Origin: Alphaproteobacteria bacterium | GTDB taxonomy: Bacteria > Pseudomonadota > Alphaproteobacteria > Thalassobaculales > Thalassobaculaceae | Length of the DNA stretch: 56,543 nucleotides | Direction of reading: 5' to 3' | NCBI GenBank assembly: GCA_013203465.1 | Contig: JABMNR010000071.1 | Coordinates: 1 to 56,543 of the forward strand | In this document: positions 16,518 through 24,872 of the stretch, one piece after another | Layout: each line of letters begins with the position of its first letter | Numbering within the stretch: the stretch's first letter is position 1 | Made by a program: the position numbers and the translations under genes | The notes under the pieces: model-generated | Databases searched by the model: none | Seen by the model: the letters and a program-made list of their open reading frames with translations, nothing else | What the model was told of the DNA's origin: nothing

Positions 16518-17306
16518 TTAATCGAAATCGACCGCGATCATCCCCAGGTCCCCGAATGTCGCCCGCACCGTCGAGCCCTTCCCGATCGGTTGCGGGTCGG
16601 TCGCGGCACCGGTCGAGACATACTCACCCGTCTTGATGGAAATCCCGCGCGAGCACAGGATTTGCACCGCTTGGGCAAGGGATTCGATCGGCTGGCAACG
16701 GTCTTCGCCGAGGAAGTTCTCGGCGGGCGGCCGCGCATCAACCTTCATATCGATGACCAGATTCCGGAGGTCCAAATTCCGCCAATCGGAAATCTCAGCT
16801 CCGAAAACAAACCCGATTCCCGTGCCGTTATCAGCGATCTCGTCGATCGTCGACAGGCGCGGGAAATCCGGACGATCGGGGTATCGGTTTCCGATGATCT
16901 CGACGGCAAGGTGAAGGGTTACCGCTTGAGCCAACTCCGCCGCCGCATAGCCGTTTGGGCGCGCGGGAATGTCGGTGAGCAGCCGAAAGGCGAATTCGCA
17001 TTCCGCCCGCGCATGGGGAAACCGGGCGATCGGCAGGCGAGCGGGGCTCAGGAAGGTCACCTCTTCGAATATTCGTCCGATGATGGGACCGTCATGACCA
17101 GCCTTTCGGCGCATGGCCGGGCTGGTCGCTCCCAGCTTCCAGCCGGTCGAGGCCTGGCCGATGATCGACGCCATGGCGTCTTGAATGGCGTAGGCGTCTT
17201 CACGGGTTTTGGGCCGAAGTTCATCTGGAAAGCTCTCGGCCTTGCCCGGCTTCATCCAAGCCTGGGCCAGCAGTTCCGCCGCGCGCTGGGTCGAGTTGTT
17301 GGCCAT
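16518..17306 (-). CDS. 2-keto-4-pentenoate hydratase-like protein (FAH superfamily)
   Basis: A protein of about 262 residues of the MhpD/DmpH hydratase group, which hydrates 2-hydroxydienoates in meta-cleavage pathways; relatives decarboxylate oxo-acids. Visible family segments include GWKLGATSPAMRRKAG (substrate loop), FPHARAECEFAFRL with the acidic metal-site residues, AVEIIGNRYP, and the late VSTGAATDPQPIGKGSTV with the GxA and P-I-G region. The ATG at 17306 is preferred; a TTG at 17345 is an in-frame alternative. It diverges from the CoA-transferase gene across a short AT-rich spacer. Confidence 0.8.
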   Translation of the reverse strand: MANNSTQRAAELLAQAWMKPGKAESFPDELRPKTREDAYAIQDAMASIIGQASTGWKLGATSPAMRRKAGHDGPIIGRIFEEVTFLSPARLPIARFPHARAECEFAFRLLTDIPARPNGYAAAELAQAVTLHLAVEIIGNRYPDRPDFPRLSTIDEIADNGTGIGFVFGAEISDWRNLDLRNLVIDMKVDARPPAENFLGEDRCQPIESLAQAVQILCSRGISIKTGEYVSTGAATDPQPIGKGSTVRATFGDLGMIAVDFD

Positions 17307-17400
17307 GCTCAGTATCTTTTCATCGCTGGATCGAATACGAAACAAGACAATAAATATACAATAACATCAAGGGTGTGTTCGTTTTCTGGATGGGGATGCA

Positions 17401-18945
17401 ATGGCGCGAAATAAGATCATGTCAGCGGAAGCCGCGGCCCGTCTGATACCGGATGGTGCGACCGTCGGCACCACCGGCGGCGGTGGCGGTCTGCTTGAGG
17501 CCGACACGCTCATGGGCGCCGTCGAGACGCGGTTCCTGACCACACGGTCACCACGGAACCTGACGATCGTTCACCCTCTTGGCCTCGGCGACCGGGACTA
17601 TCGGGGGCTCAATCATTTCGCCCATGAAGGTTTGGTCAAACGCGTCATTGGCGGCCATTGGGTTTGGTCGCCGCGCATGCAGCAACTGGCCCGGGACGAG
17701 AAGATCGAGGCCTATGTATTGCCCGGCGGTGTGATCATGCAGTTGTGGCGGGAAATCGCCGCGAAACGTCCGGGGCTCCATACCCATGTCGGCCTCGGAA
17801 CATTTGTTGACCCGCGTCAGGACGGCGGGAAGATGAACCGGCGTGCGACCGAGGACGTCGTCGAGTTGGTCCGCGCCGATGGTCGCGATCTGTTGCGCTA
17901 CAAACCGTTCCAGGTCGACGTCGCCATCCTACGCGGCAGCGTCGCCGACCCCGACGGCAACATCAGCTTCGACCAGGAAGGCGCCACCCTTGATGGCCTG
18001 GCCCTGGCGATGGCGGCGCATAATTGTGGCGGCAAGGTCTTGGTGCAGGTTCGTAGGGTCGTCGACCACGGTGAACTGCCACCGCGCTCCGTGCGGATCC
18101 CCGGCGCCCTGGTCGACGCCGTCGTCGTCGAACCGAACCAACCGCTCAGCCATGAAGTCTTCGATGATCCGAGCCTGACCGGGGAAGCGCGCGGGCCCGA
18201 TGTACCGGCCGCCGCACCGGCCTTCAACGCACGCATCGCCATTGCCCGCCGGGCTGCCGAGGAACTCCATGACGATGCGGTAATCAACTACGGGTTTGGT
18301 ATTCCCGACGCGGTCGCCAAGATCGTCGCGCAGCGTGGAGACAGCTCCCGATATTACCAAACCATCGAGCACGGCACCTATGGCGGGACACTCCTGGACG
18401 GGACATCCTTCGGCTACGCCCGTAACCCGGCGGCGATGATCGATGCCCCCTCGCAATTCGATTTCTATAATGGGGGAGGGCTTGATATCGCGTTCCTGGG
18501 CATGGGTGAGCTGGATCGCTTCGGTCATGTCAATGTCTCGAAACTGGGCGGTGTGACCGTCGGTCCCGGCGGCTTCATCGACATTGCCCAGAACGCCCGC
18601 AAGGTGGTCTTCTGCGGCACCTTCGAGGCCAAGGGCGTGGTCTTGTCAACCGGTGACGGGCGTTTGACCATCAGGCACCACGGCGAGGTCAGGAAACTGG
18701 TGCATCAGGTGGACCAAATCACCTTCAGCGGCACTCAGGCAAACCTGCAAGGCCAGGAGGTTGTCTACATTACCGAACGCGCCGTTTTTCGGTTGACGCC
18801 GGAGGGTCTGGTCTTGAGCGAAGTGGCGCCGGGCATCGACGTCAAAGCGGACATCCTCGATCGGATGGCGTTCACCCCGCTGGCCGTGGACAACGCGCGA
18901 GTGATGGATAGCCGGCACTTCCGCGACATCGATCGAAAAGGATAA
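17401..18945 (+). CDS. Propionate/acetate-type CoA-transferase
   Basis: A 514-residue fused class I CoA-transferase (YdiF/Pct type), combining alpha and beta halves in one chain. The catalytic glutamate is Glu323 (TIEHGTYGGT), and the glycine-rich GTTGGGGG at about 23-30 and GFGIPD at about 298-303 are the family signatures. It would move CoA from an acyl-CoA donor to a free carboxylic acid, activating the pathway substrate. The ATG at 17401 directly follows an AT-rich divergent promoter spacer. The Gfo/Idh gene begins five bases after its stop. Confidence 0.9.
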   Translation: MARNKIMSAEAAARLIPDGATVGTTGGGGGLLEADTLMGAVETRFLTTRSPRNLTIVHPLGLGDRDYRGLNHFAHEGLVKRVIGGHWVWSPRMQQLARDEKIEAYVLPGGVIMQLWREIAAKRPGLHTHVGLGTFVDPRQDGGKMNRRATEDVVELVRADGRDLLRYKPFQVDVAILRGSVADPDGNISFDQEGATLDGLALAMAAHNCGGKVLVQVRRVVDHGELPPRSVRIPGALVDAVVVEPNQPLSHEVFDDPSLTGEARGPDVPAAAPAFNARIAIARRAAEELHDDAVINYGFGIPDAVAKIVAQRGDSSRYYQTIEHGTYGGTLLDGTSFGYARNPAAMIDAPSQFDFYNGGGLDIAFLGMGELDRFGHVNVSKLGGVTVGPGGFIDIAQNARKVVFCGTFEAKGVVLSTGDGRLTIRHHGEVRKLVHQVDQITFSGTQANLQGQEVVYITERAVFRLTPEGLVLSEVAPGIDVKADILDRMAFTPLAVDNARVMDSRHFRDIDRKG

Positions 18946-18950
18946 CCGGA

Positions 18951-20012
18951 TTGAAACGAGCAACACCCGTACGCCTGGGGATCATCGGGGCCGGTTTGAT
19001 CGGGCTTCGGCATGCGGCCCTCGCCAAAAGCAACCCCGACCTGGAACTGGTTGGTTTCGCCGAACCGTCGGCCGCCGCCATGGATCGCGTAAAACCCTTC
19101 GATGTGCCGGTTTATGCCGATGCCGTCGGGATGATCGACGCCGAGAAACCCGACGGCGTGGTGATTAGCGCGCCGACGCAGAATCACATGGAAATAGGTC
19201 TCGCTTGCGTCGACCTGGGTATTCCAATGTTGATGGAAAAACCCGTCACCGAGGACGTCGCCTCAGGCAGGCGGCTGATCGACGCCGCGGCGCAAGCCGG
19301 CGTGCCGATCGCCGTCGGCCACCATCGCCGGTTCGACCCCGCGGTGTCGACGGCGCGGGACATGATCCAAAATGGTGAGATTGGCCGCCTGTTGCTTGGC
19401 ACGGCCATCTGGTGTCAGCGCAAGCCCGATGCGTATTTCGACGTGGAGTGGCGGCGTAAGAAGGGCGGCGGACCGGTGCTGACCAACTTGATCCATGAAG
19501 TCGATCTGTTGCGCTACCTATGCGGTGAAGTGGCAAGCGTGTTCGCGAAAACCAGCAACGGCGTGCGCGGGTTCGAAATTGAGGATACCGCCGCCATTCT
19601 CTATACGTTTCGCAACGGCGCCACCGTTTCGGTTCTGCTGTCGGACGCCGCGCAAACTCCCTGGTCATGGGAACGCGCAACGGGAGAAAACCCGGACGTT
19701 CCCCGCATGGGTCTCGACTGTTTTCGATTTGTCGGAACAAAAGGCGGTTTGGATTTCCCAAGCAATGACCTGTGGCGAACCCCGGGCGCGGAGATTGGGA
19801 GCTGGTCGGACACACTCGAAAGGACCGCCCATGAGACGCCCGAGCGGGCGGCGCACAGGGATCAACTGGATCACTTCGGCCGCGTCGTGAGAGGCGAGGT
19901 CGAGCCGAGGGTGACCGGCGCGGACGGTTTGGCAAGCCTTGCCGCAACGGTCGCGGTCTTTCGCTCCGCCGAGACCGGCGCGCCGGTGGAACCGGAGTAC
20001 CGCCTCGACTAG
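18951..20012 (+). CDS. Gfo/Idh/MocA family oxidoreductase
   Basis: A 353-residue NAD(P)-dependent dehydrogenase of the inositol-dehydrogenase-like family. The Rossmann motif GAGLIG is at about 13-18, Lys97 lies in the catalytic MEKPV motif, and the C-terminal alpha/beta substrate domain includes NLIHEVDLLRYL (about 180-191), with the family His/Asp pair. It starts at TTG, with AAGGA eight bases before it and no ATG or GTG near. It is five bases downstream of the CoA-transferase, so the two are one operon. A cyclitol, sugar or sugar acid is the usual substrate. Confidence 0.87.
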   Translation: MKRATPVRLGIIGAGLIGLRHAALAKSNPDLELVGFAEPSAAAMDRVKPFDVPVYADAVGMIDAEKPDGVVISAPTQNHMEIGLACVDLGIPMLMEKPVTEDVASGRRLIDAAAQAGVPIAVGHHRRFDPAVSTARDMIQNGEIGRLLLGTAIWCQRKPDAYFDVEWRRKKGGGPVLTNLIHEVDLLRYLCGEVASVFAKTSNGVRGFEIEDTAAILYTFRNGATVSVLLSDAAQTPWSWERATGENPDVPRMGLDCFRFVGTKGGLDFPSNDLWRTPGAEIGSWSDTLERTAHETPERAAHRDQLDHFGRVVRGEVEPRVTGADGLASLAATVAVFRSAETGAPVEPEYRLD

Positions 20013-20023
20013 CGGCGCGTGGT

Positions 20024-20464
20024 TTACCCGGTTCGCTCGTTCGCCACCCACTGAAGGATATGGGTGGCGACGCCGACCAGCACATCGTCCTGATTGGTAA
20101 TGTCGACCTTTGCCCAGGAACGCCGTTTCTCCAGGTCGATCCGCTCGAACGTATAGGTCACCGTCACCGTGTCGCCGAGGAAGACCGGCGCCAAAAACCG
20201 CACCTTGTCGAAACCGACGGCGACCGGCGTTTCATCGGCGTCACGGCAATGGGCAATGGCCTGCGTCGACACCGTCGAGATGAACCCGACCAGCAGGGCG
20301 CCATGGGCCATCCGGCGACCCCAGACCGACTTCTCCATATAGACTTGATTGACGTGGTTGGGGGATAGATCCCCGGTCAGGCCGGCAAACAGATAGACAT
20401 CGGACTCACTGACCGTTTTCGTGAACTGGGCCTGATCGCCGACCGCAACATGAAACCCGCTCAT
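20024..20464 (-). CDS. MaoC-family (R)-specific enoyl-CoA hydratase
   Basis: A 146-residue single hot-dog-fold hydratase. The hydratase 2 motif is intact: Asp32, Ser34 and His37 in FAGLTGDLSPNHVN, with GRRMAHGALLVGFIS after it. It should hydrate trans-2-enoyl-CoA to (R)-3-hydroxyacyl-CoA in the cytoplasm. The ATG at 20464 was chosen because AGGGTGG precedes it; an upstream start at 20494 is less likely. It lies on the minus strand, converges on the Gfo/Idh gene across 11 bases and diverges from the following SDR. Confidence 0.87.
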   Translation of the reverse strand: MSGFHVAVGDQAQFTKTVSESDVYLFAGLTGDLSPNHVNQVYMEKSVWGRRMAHGALLVGFISTVSTQAIAHCRDADETPVAVGFDKVRFLAPVFLGDTVTVTYTFERIDLEKRRSWAKVDITNQDDVLVGVATHILQWVANERTG

Positions 20465-20579
20465 TTCCACCCTTTCGTGATTGCCGCATTGCATAAATCA
20501 CGCTTAAACTTCAAATAATTAGATTGACGATGCCGGTGGCGCTGGTCAAGCGCGGCCCATCTTTCCGGGAGCCCGAAAC

Positions 20580-21317
20580 ATGGGCGGCGAGTTGTCGAAA
20601 CGGAACGCGGTCATAACCGGAGGCGCGCGCGGAATAGGCCTTGCGATCGCCCGCCGCTTTCACGAGGAGGGCGGCCGTGTTTGTGTTTGGGATCGGGATC
20701 CGAGCCCGGTCGAAGAGAGCAAGGAGGCAAGCGTCGCGTTGGCGCTTTCGGTCGATGTGGCGGATGAAGCGTCGGTCGCCGCCGCCTATGACGCGACGAT
20801 ACAGCGGTTTGGGCAGATCGACATTCTCGTCAACAATGCCGGTGTGAACGGTCCGACGGTCCCGTTCTGGGAGTACGCCGTGGCGGACTGGGATCGGGTG
20901 CAAGCCGTCGACCTCAAAGGCGTCTTCCTGTGCAGCCGGGCCGTCGCGCCGGCAATGCGCGTCCGAGGCAGCGGCAGAATTATTCACGTCTCTTCCGTGG
21001 TCGGGAAGACCGGTGGGCCGAATGCCATTGCCTACTGCGCGGCCAAGGCGGGGGTGATCGGTCTGACCAAATCGATGGCCATGGAATTGGTCAAGGACGG
21101 CGTGCTGGTGAATGCGATCGCACCGGCGATGGCGGAGACGGACCTCTTGGCCGAAATGAGCCCTGACTACATCGCCGAGGTCAAATCGCGCATGCCCATG
21201 GGGCGGTTGTGCGCCGTCGAGGAAATCGCCGACGTCGCCGCATGGATCGCCAGCCCGCGCTGCAGTTTCACGACCGGCCAGGTGTTCGACGTGTCGGGCG
21301 GACGGGCGCAATACTGA
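20580..21317 (+). CDS. Short-chain dehydrogenase/reductase
   Basis: A 245-residue classical SDR. The cofactor motif TGGARGIG is at about 13-20, NNAG at about 85-88, and the catalytic set is Ser139, Tyr152 and Lys156 (AYCAAKAG). Asp38 after strand 2 (VCVWDRD) favours NAD(H). GGGAG precedes the ATG. The stop is 11 bases before the TIM-barrel isomerase start, so the two are co-transcribed; a hydroxyl oxidation followed by isomerisation is a reasonable guess. Confidence 0.88.
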   Translation: MGGELSKRNAVITGGARGIGLAIARRFHEEGGRVCVWDRDPSPVEESKEASVALALSVDVADEASVAAAYDATIQRFGQIDILVNNAGVNGPTVPFWEYAVADWDRVQAVDLKGVFLCSRAVAPAMRVRGSGRIIHVSSVVGKTGGPNAIAYCAAKAGVIGLTKSMAMELVKDGVLVNAIAPAMAETDLLAEMSPDYIAEVKSRMPMGRLCAVEEIADVAAWIASPRCSFTTGQVFDVSGGRAQY

Positions 21318-21328
21318 GGGGACAGCCG

Positions 21329-22165
21329 ATGGCGGGGACGGAGCAGATCTGCATCCATCAAGTTACGCTGCGCGACCAGTGGGGGTTTGCCGATTGCGTC
21401 GAGGGGCTGTCGCGCAACGGAGTGCATGCGACGGCGGTATGGCGTGAAAAGCTGCACGACATCGGATTGAAACCGGCGGCCAAGCTGTTGCGCGATGCCG
21501 GCATGACCGTGACCGGCCATTGCGCGGGTGGCTTGCTCACCGCGCGCGATCCGACGGAACGCAGGGCCAGACTCGATGATAATCGGCGGATGATCGAGGA
21601 GGCGGCGGAGATCGGCGCGCATGCCATGGTCGTCATTCTTGGCGGGTTGGAGGATGGCGACCGGGACGTCGACGGCGCCCGCGCCCGGGCCTTCGATGCC
21701 CTTACCGAATTGCTGCCGGATGCCCGATCCGCCGGTGTGACCCTAGGGCTGGAGCCGCTGCATCCGATGATCTGCGCCAACCGATCCGTCATGCCGACCC
21801 TGGAGATGGCCAATGACTGGTACGAGACACTTGGCGGTGGACCGGAACTGGGCATCGTCATCGATACCTATGCGGTCTGGTGGGATCCGAAACTGGCACA
21901 GGAGATCGCGCGAGCTTCGGGGCGCATCGTCGGCTTTCACATTTCCGACTGGCTGTTGGACACGACGGGCCTTCGCTTCGATCGGGGCATGATGGGCGAT
22001 GGCGTCATCGACTTCGCCGGGATCAGGACCATGGTCGAGGACGCGGGCTATCATGGCCTGAACGAAGTCGAAATTTTTTCCAGCGGCAATTGGTGGCGAC
22101 GCGACCCGGATGACGTCGTGAAAATCTGCAAGGACCGATGCGGGAAGGTTTTTACACAGAGTTAG
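21329..22165 (+). CDS. Sugar phosphate isomerase/epimerase-like TIM barrel
   Basis: A 278-residue xylose-isomerase-like barrel, second of the type in this window. The metal ligands can be placed at Glu142 (LGLEPLHP), Asp179 (VIDTYAVWWD), His204 (GFHISDW) and Glu248 (VEIF). The fold and residues match IolE/IolI/hydroxypyruvate isomerase relatives. The ATG at 21329 has GAGGGGA upstream; earlier in-frame starts lie inside the SDR gene. It shares an operon with the SDR and converges on the next SDR. It is not a close copy of the barrel at 8390-9253. Confidence 0.82.
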   Translation: MAGTEQICIHQVTLRDQWGFADCVEGLSRNGVHATAVWREKLHDIGLKPAAKLLRDAGMTVTGHCAGGLLTARDPTERRARLDDNRRMIEEAAEIGAHAMVVILGGLEDGDRDVDGARARAFDALTELLPDARSAGVTLGLEPLHPMICANRSVMPTLEMANDWYETLGGGPELGIVIDTYAVWWDPKLAQEIARASGRIVGFHISDWLLDTTGLRFDRGMMGDGVIDFAGIRTMVEDAGYHGLNEVEIFSSGNWWRRDPDDVVKICKDRCGKVFTQS

Positions 22166-22195
22166 AGTTGGGCGGAGACTGTCGCGAACTTGGTA

Positions 22196-23008
22196 TTAAC
22201 CGCTCTGGGCCGACAGGCCGCCGTCGACCGGCATGATCAGGCTTGTTATGTACTGTGCCTCGTCGGACGCGAGGAAGACGGCGGCGTTGGCCACGTCCCA
22301 GGCGGTGCCCATGCGGCGCAGCAGCGGCACGCGCTCGTCGCGCTCACGGCGCACCGTGTCGCGGTTGACGTTGCGCTCCCGCGCCCGGCGCTCGATCGCC
22401 ATCGGCGTGTCGATCAGGCCCGGCAGGATCGCGTTGACCCGAATGCCGAACTCGGCGTTCTCGATCGCCATGTGATGGGTCAGGGTGTTCACCGCGCCCT
22501 TGCTGGTCTTGTAGGCCACGCCGGAACGGTGTCCCGGATCGCCGCGCGCGCAGATCGAGGCGATCGAGGAGATGTTGAGGATCACGCCGGATGTCTGCTC
22601 CCGCATGATCGGCAGGACGTGCTTGCACGTCATGAACATGCCTTTGAGATTCATGTCGAACAGCTGATCCCAGACCTCGGCGTCCATGTCGGGGGTCGGC
22701 CCGTCGCCCTGGGATCGGCCGACGTTGTTGTGCAGGATGTCGATGCGCCCGTAGCGCTCGACGCAGGTCGCGGCGATCGCCCGGCAGTCCGCCTCGACCG
22801 TGATGTCGGCGGCCAGGATCGAGGCGCTGCCGCCATCCTCGGCGATCAAGCGGCCGGTGTCCGCCGCCCAGTCCGGGTTCTTGTCGATCAGCAGAACCTT
22901 GGCGCCCTCCTGGGCGAAGCGGATCGCCGTCGCCCGGCCGTTGCCCATGGTCTCCCCGGGTTGCTGGCCGGCGCCAACGACGATCGCCACCTTGTTCTCA
23001 AGCCGCAT
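22196..23008 (-). CDS. Short-chain dehydrogenase/reductase with an extended glycine loop
   Basis: A 270-residue SDR. The catalytic set is Ser147 or Ser148, Tyr166 and Lys170 (VAYKTSKGA), with NNVG at about 94-97. The cofactor loop is longer than usual: GAGQQPGETMGNGRATA instead of the compact TGxxxGxG, an insertion of several residues near the pyrophosphate. The protein is probably still an NAD(P) oxidoreductase. Its first 11 bases overlap the end of the carboxymuconolactone-decarboxylase-like gene, so translation is coupled. The substrate is unknown. Confidence 0.86.
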   Translation of the reverse strand: MRLENKVAIVVGAGQQPGETMGNGRATAIRFAQEGAKVLLIDKNPDWAADTGRLIAEDGGSASILAADITVEADCRAIAATCVERYGRIDILHNNVGRSQGDGPTPDMDAEVWDQLFDMNLKGMFMTCKHVLPIMREQTSGVILNISSIASICARGDPGHRSGVAYKTSKGAVNTLTHHMAIENAEFGIRVNAILPGLIDTPMAIERRARERNVNRDTVRRERDERVPLLRRMGTAWDVANAAVFLASDEAQYITSLIMPVDGGLSAQSG

Positions 23009-23591
23009 CGTTCGATCCTTTCAGGCCGCCGGCGGGCGGTGTCTCGGGGAGCGGGAAACGCTCCAGATAGGGGGCGTAGTCGTCTTCCACGTCGATCTGC
23101 AGGCTGGCGAGGATGCGCACCACGCCGCAGTAGAAGCCGATCGTGACGATGAGATCGGTGACCATCTCGATGCTGAGCCACCGGCTCAGCACCGCGAAGG
23201 TATCGTCGGCGACGGCGAGGTTCGTCACCATCTCCCGCGCCGCCCGCAGCACCGCGGTCTCTAATTCGGGAAAATCGCCGCCGCCGTGATCGGTCTCGCG
23301 CGCGATCGCCAGGATGTCTTCCGGCGTCACGCCGAACTGCTCGATGCCGAGCTTGGTGTGGTGAGAATACTCGTACTCACTGCGGGTCAGGTAGCCGACC
23401 TGTATGATCGCGAGTTCGCGCAGGCGCGGGTCGAGAGGGCTGCCGTAGCGGATGTATTGCGCGAGCCCGCGCCACCCGCGGGCCAGGCCCGGGCTATTGA
23501 CCAGCGCCCGATTGAGGGCGATCGGCCGTTGCAGCAGATCGCGGTCGGCTTCCGGCAGATCCTCCGCGTCGAGGTAGGGGACGCGCGCCAT
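22998..23591 (-). CDS. Carboxymuconolactone decarboxylase family protein
   Basis: A 197-residue all-helical AhpD/CMD-fold protein. The core helix pair reads LRELAIIQVGYLTRSEYEY followed by SHHTKLGIEQFGVT, the form with Glu, Glu and a histidine pair rather than the CxxC of peroxidase-type AhpD. So a decarboxylase, lactonase-like or unknown role is more likely than redox defence. It overlaps the SDR start downstream and begins three bases after the stop of a 36-residue ORF, with no strong ribosome site of its own. Confidence 0.8.
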   Translation of the reverse strand: MARVPYLDAEDLPEADRDLLQRPIALNRALVNSPGLARGWRGLAQYIRYGSPLDPRLRELAIIQVGYLTRSEYEYSHHTKLGIEQFGVTPEDILAIARETDHGGGDFPELETAVLRAAREMVTNLAVADDTFAVLSRWLSIEMVTDLIVTIGFYCGVVRILASLQIDVEDDYAPYLERFPLPETPPAGGLKGSNDAA

Positions 23592-23594
23592 CGT

Positions 23595-23705
23595 TCAGCC
23601 CGCGCGCTCGTGGCGTAGGATCGCCGTTCCCTCGGCCATGACCCCTCTCGTGGCAAGGGAAACGTCACGCGGAGCCGGCGGCAAGACATGATACGGTGCC
23701 GTCAT
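23595..23705 (-). CDS. Candidate 36-residue small ORF upstream of the CMD-like gene
   Basis: This ORF opens MTAPYHVLPPAPRD and ends RHERAG. Its ATG has GGAGGG nine bases upstream, a better site than that of the following gene, and its stop is three bases before the CMD-like start. This arrangement suggests translational coupling or a leader peptide. No family is recognised, and it could also be the remnant of a larger gene. It is short enough to be chance. Confidence 0.35.
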   Translation of the reverse strand: MTAPYHVLPPAPRDVSLATRGVMAEGTAILRHERAG

Positions 23706-24019
23706 GACGGGGGTCCCTCCATTTTCATTTCGTCGACGCTAGCAAATGCGGCCGGGGCCGCCAATCCGCCGAGTGCGGGCAGTGACCGAGGCGTCACTTC
23801 CAGGCCCGCCGGAACAGGGAGATCGGTGCATTGACTCAGGGCGGATCGATCGGACACGCGGCATGGCGCGCGGATCAACCGGGCGGGTATCCGAGCCGAT
23901 TAAATACTGAAATTGCGTGCAGAGAGTATCGGATGAAGACGCTCTTTACTTGGTGAATTTCATTCATGTAACGGTATCCTGTGCTCTCGAATCTTCTTCC
24001 CCGACAAGAGGCCCCGGCG
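23706..24019. promoter_or_regulatory. Divergent intergenic region
   Basis: This stretch separates the leftward small ORF/CMD/SDR genes from the rightward dienelactone-hydrolase-like gene. It contains the inverted repeat AGTGAC-N6-GTCACT (23781-23798), a possible operator, and a more AT-rich part at about 23898-23990 suited to a promoter. No further gene is recognised. Confidence 0.35.
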
Positions 24020-24757
24020 ATGCTCGAAGACACACTGGATATTCCGACCAAGGACGACGCGATGCAGACGTTCGTCTGCCGGCCGGATCGCGGCGGCCCG
24101 TTTCCGGCGATCTTCTTTCTGATGGATGCACCCGGCGTGCGCGAGGAGTTGCGTGACATGGCGCGCCGTCTGGCAACGGTCGGCTACGTCGTGCTGCTGC
24201 CGAACCTCTACTATCGGGCCGGCCGTGACATGGTGTTCGGTCCGGACGTTCTCGAGGCCGGCAGCGCGGAGCACACCCGCATGCGGGCGGTGCGCAGCAA
24301 AATGACCATCCCGCCGGTCATGGACGACGTTGCCGCCATGCTTGCCTTCGTCGACGCCCGGGACGACGTCCGGCACGGGCCGGTCGGCTGTCACGGATAC
24401 TGCATGAGCGGCCCCTACGCGCTGGCCGCCGCGGCCCGGTATCCGGATCGGGTGGCCGCCGCCGCCTCGTTCTACGGCACCTGGCTGGTCAGCGACGCGG
24501 TCGAGAGCCCGCACCTGACCCTGGGCCAGGCCAAGGGCGAGCTGTACATCGCCTGCGCCGAGCACGACGAGTTGGCGCCCCTGCCGATGGTCGAAGAATT
24601 GCGGCAGTTGTTCGAGGCTTCGGGCGCGCGCGGTGAGCTGGAGGTTTACCCAGGCGTCCACCACGGCTTCGGCTTTCCGCAACGCTGGTGCTACGACAAG
24701 CCGGCGGCGGAGCGGCACTGGCAAAGACTTCTGGCGCTGTACGACCGCAACCTGTGA
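24020..24757 (+). CDS. Dienelactone hydrolase family protein
   Basis: A 245-residue alpha/beta hydrolase of the DLH type. The catalytic triad is Cys128 (GYCMSG), Asp183 (EHDELAP) and His215 (HHGFGF), and Glu42 or Glu43 lies in the DAPGVREEL loop. Cysteine as nucleophile is the mark of dienelactone hydrolases, which open lactone rings. AGAGG lies eight bases before the ATG at 24020, which is preferred over the GTG at 23981. It converges on the PQQ dehydrogenase gene. A lactone from PQQ-dependent sugar oxidation would be a fitting substrate, but that is inference. Confidence 0.86.
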   Translation: MLEDTLDIPTKDDAMQTFVCRPDRGGPFPAIFFLMDAPGVREELRDMARRLATVGYVVLLPNLYYRAGRDMVFGPDVLEAGSAEHTRMRAVRSKMTIPPVMDDVAAMLAFVDARDDVRHGPVGCHGYCMSGPYALAAAARYPDRVAAAASFYGTWLVSDAVESPHLTLGQAKGELYIACAEHDELAPLPMVEELRQLFEASGARGELEVYPGVHHGFGFPQRWCYDKPAAERHWQRLLALYDRNL

Positions 24758-24872
24758 CGCGTGATGCTGGCCGTGCCTTTGCCGTGCGGTCGTCCTTCGA
24801 GCCGAGGGTCGACCGGCCGGACCCGGCACATCGGCGCCGCCCGGCCAACGCGGGATTACGTTGGCCGCGGGA

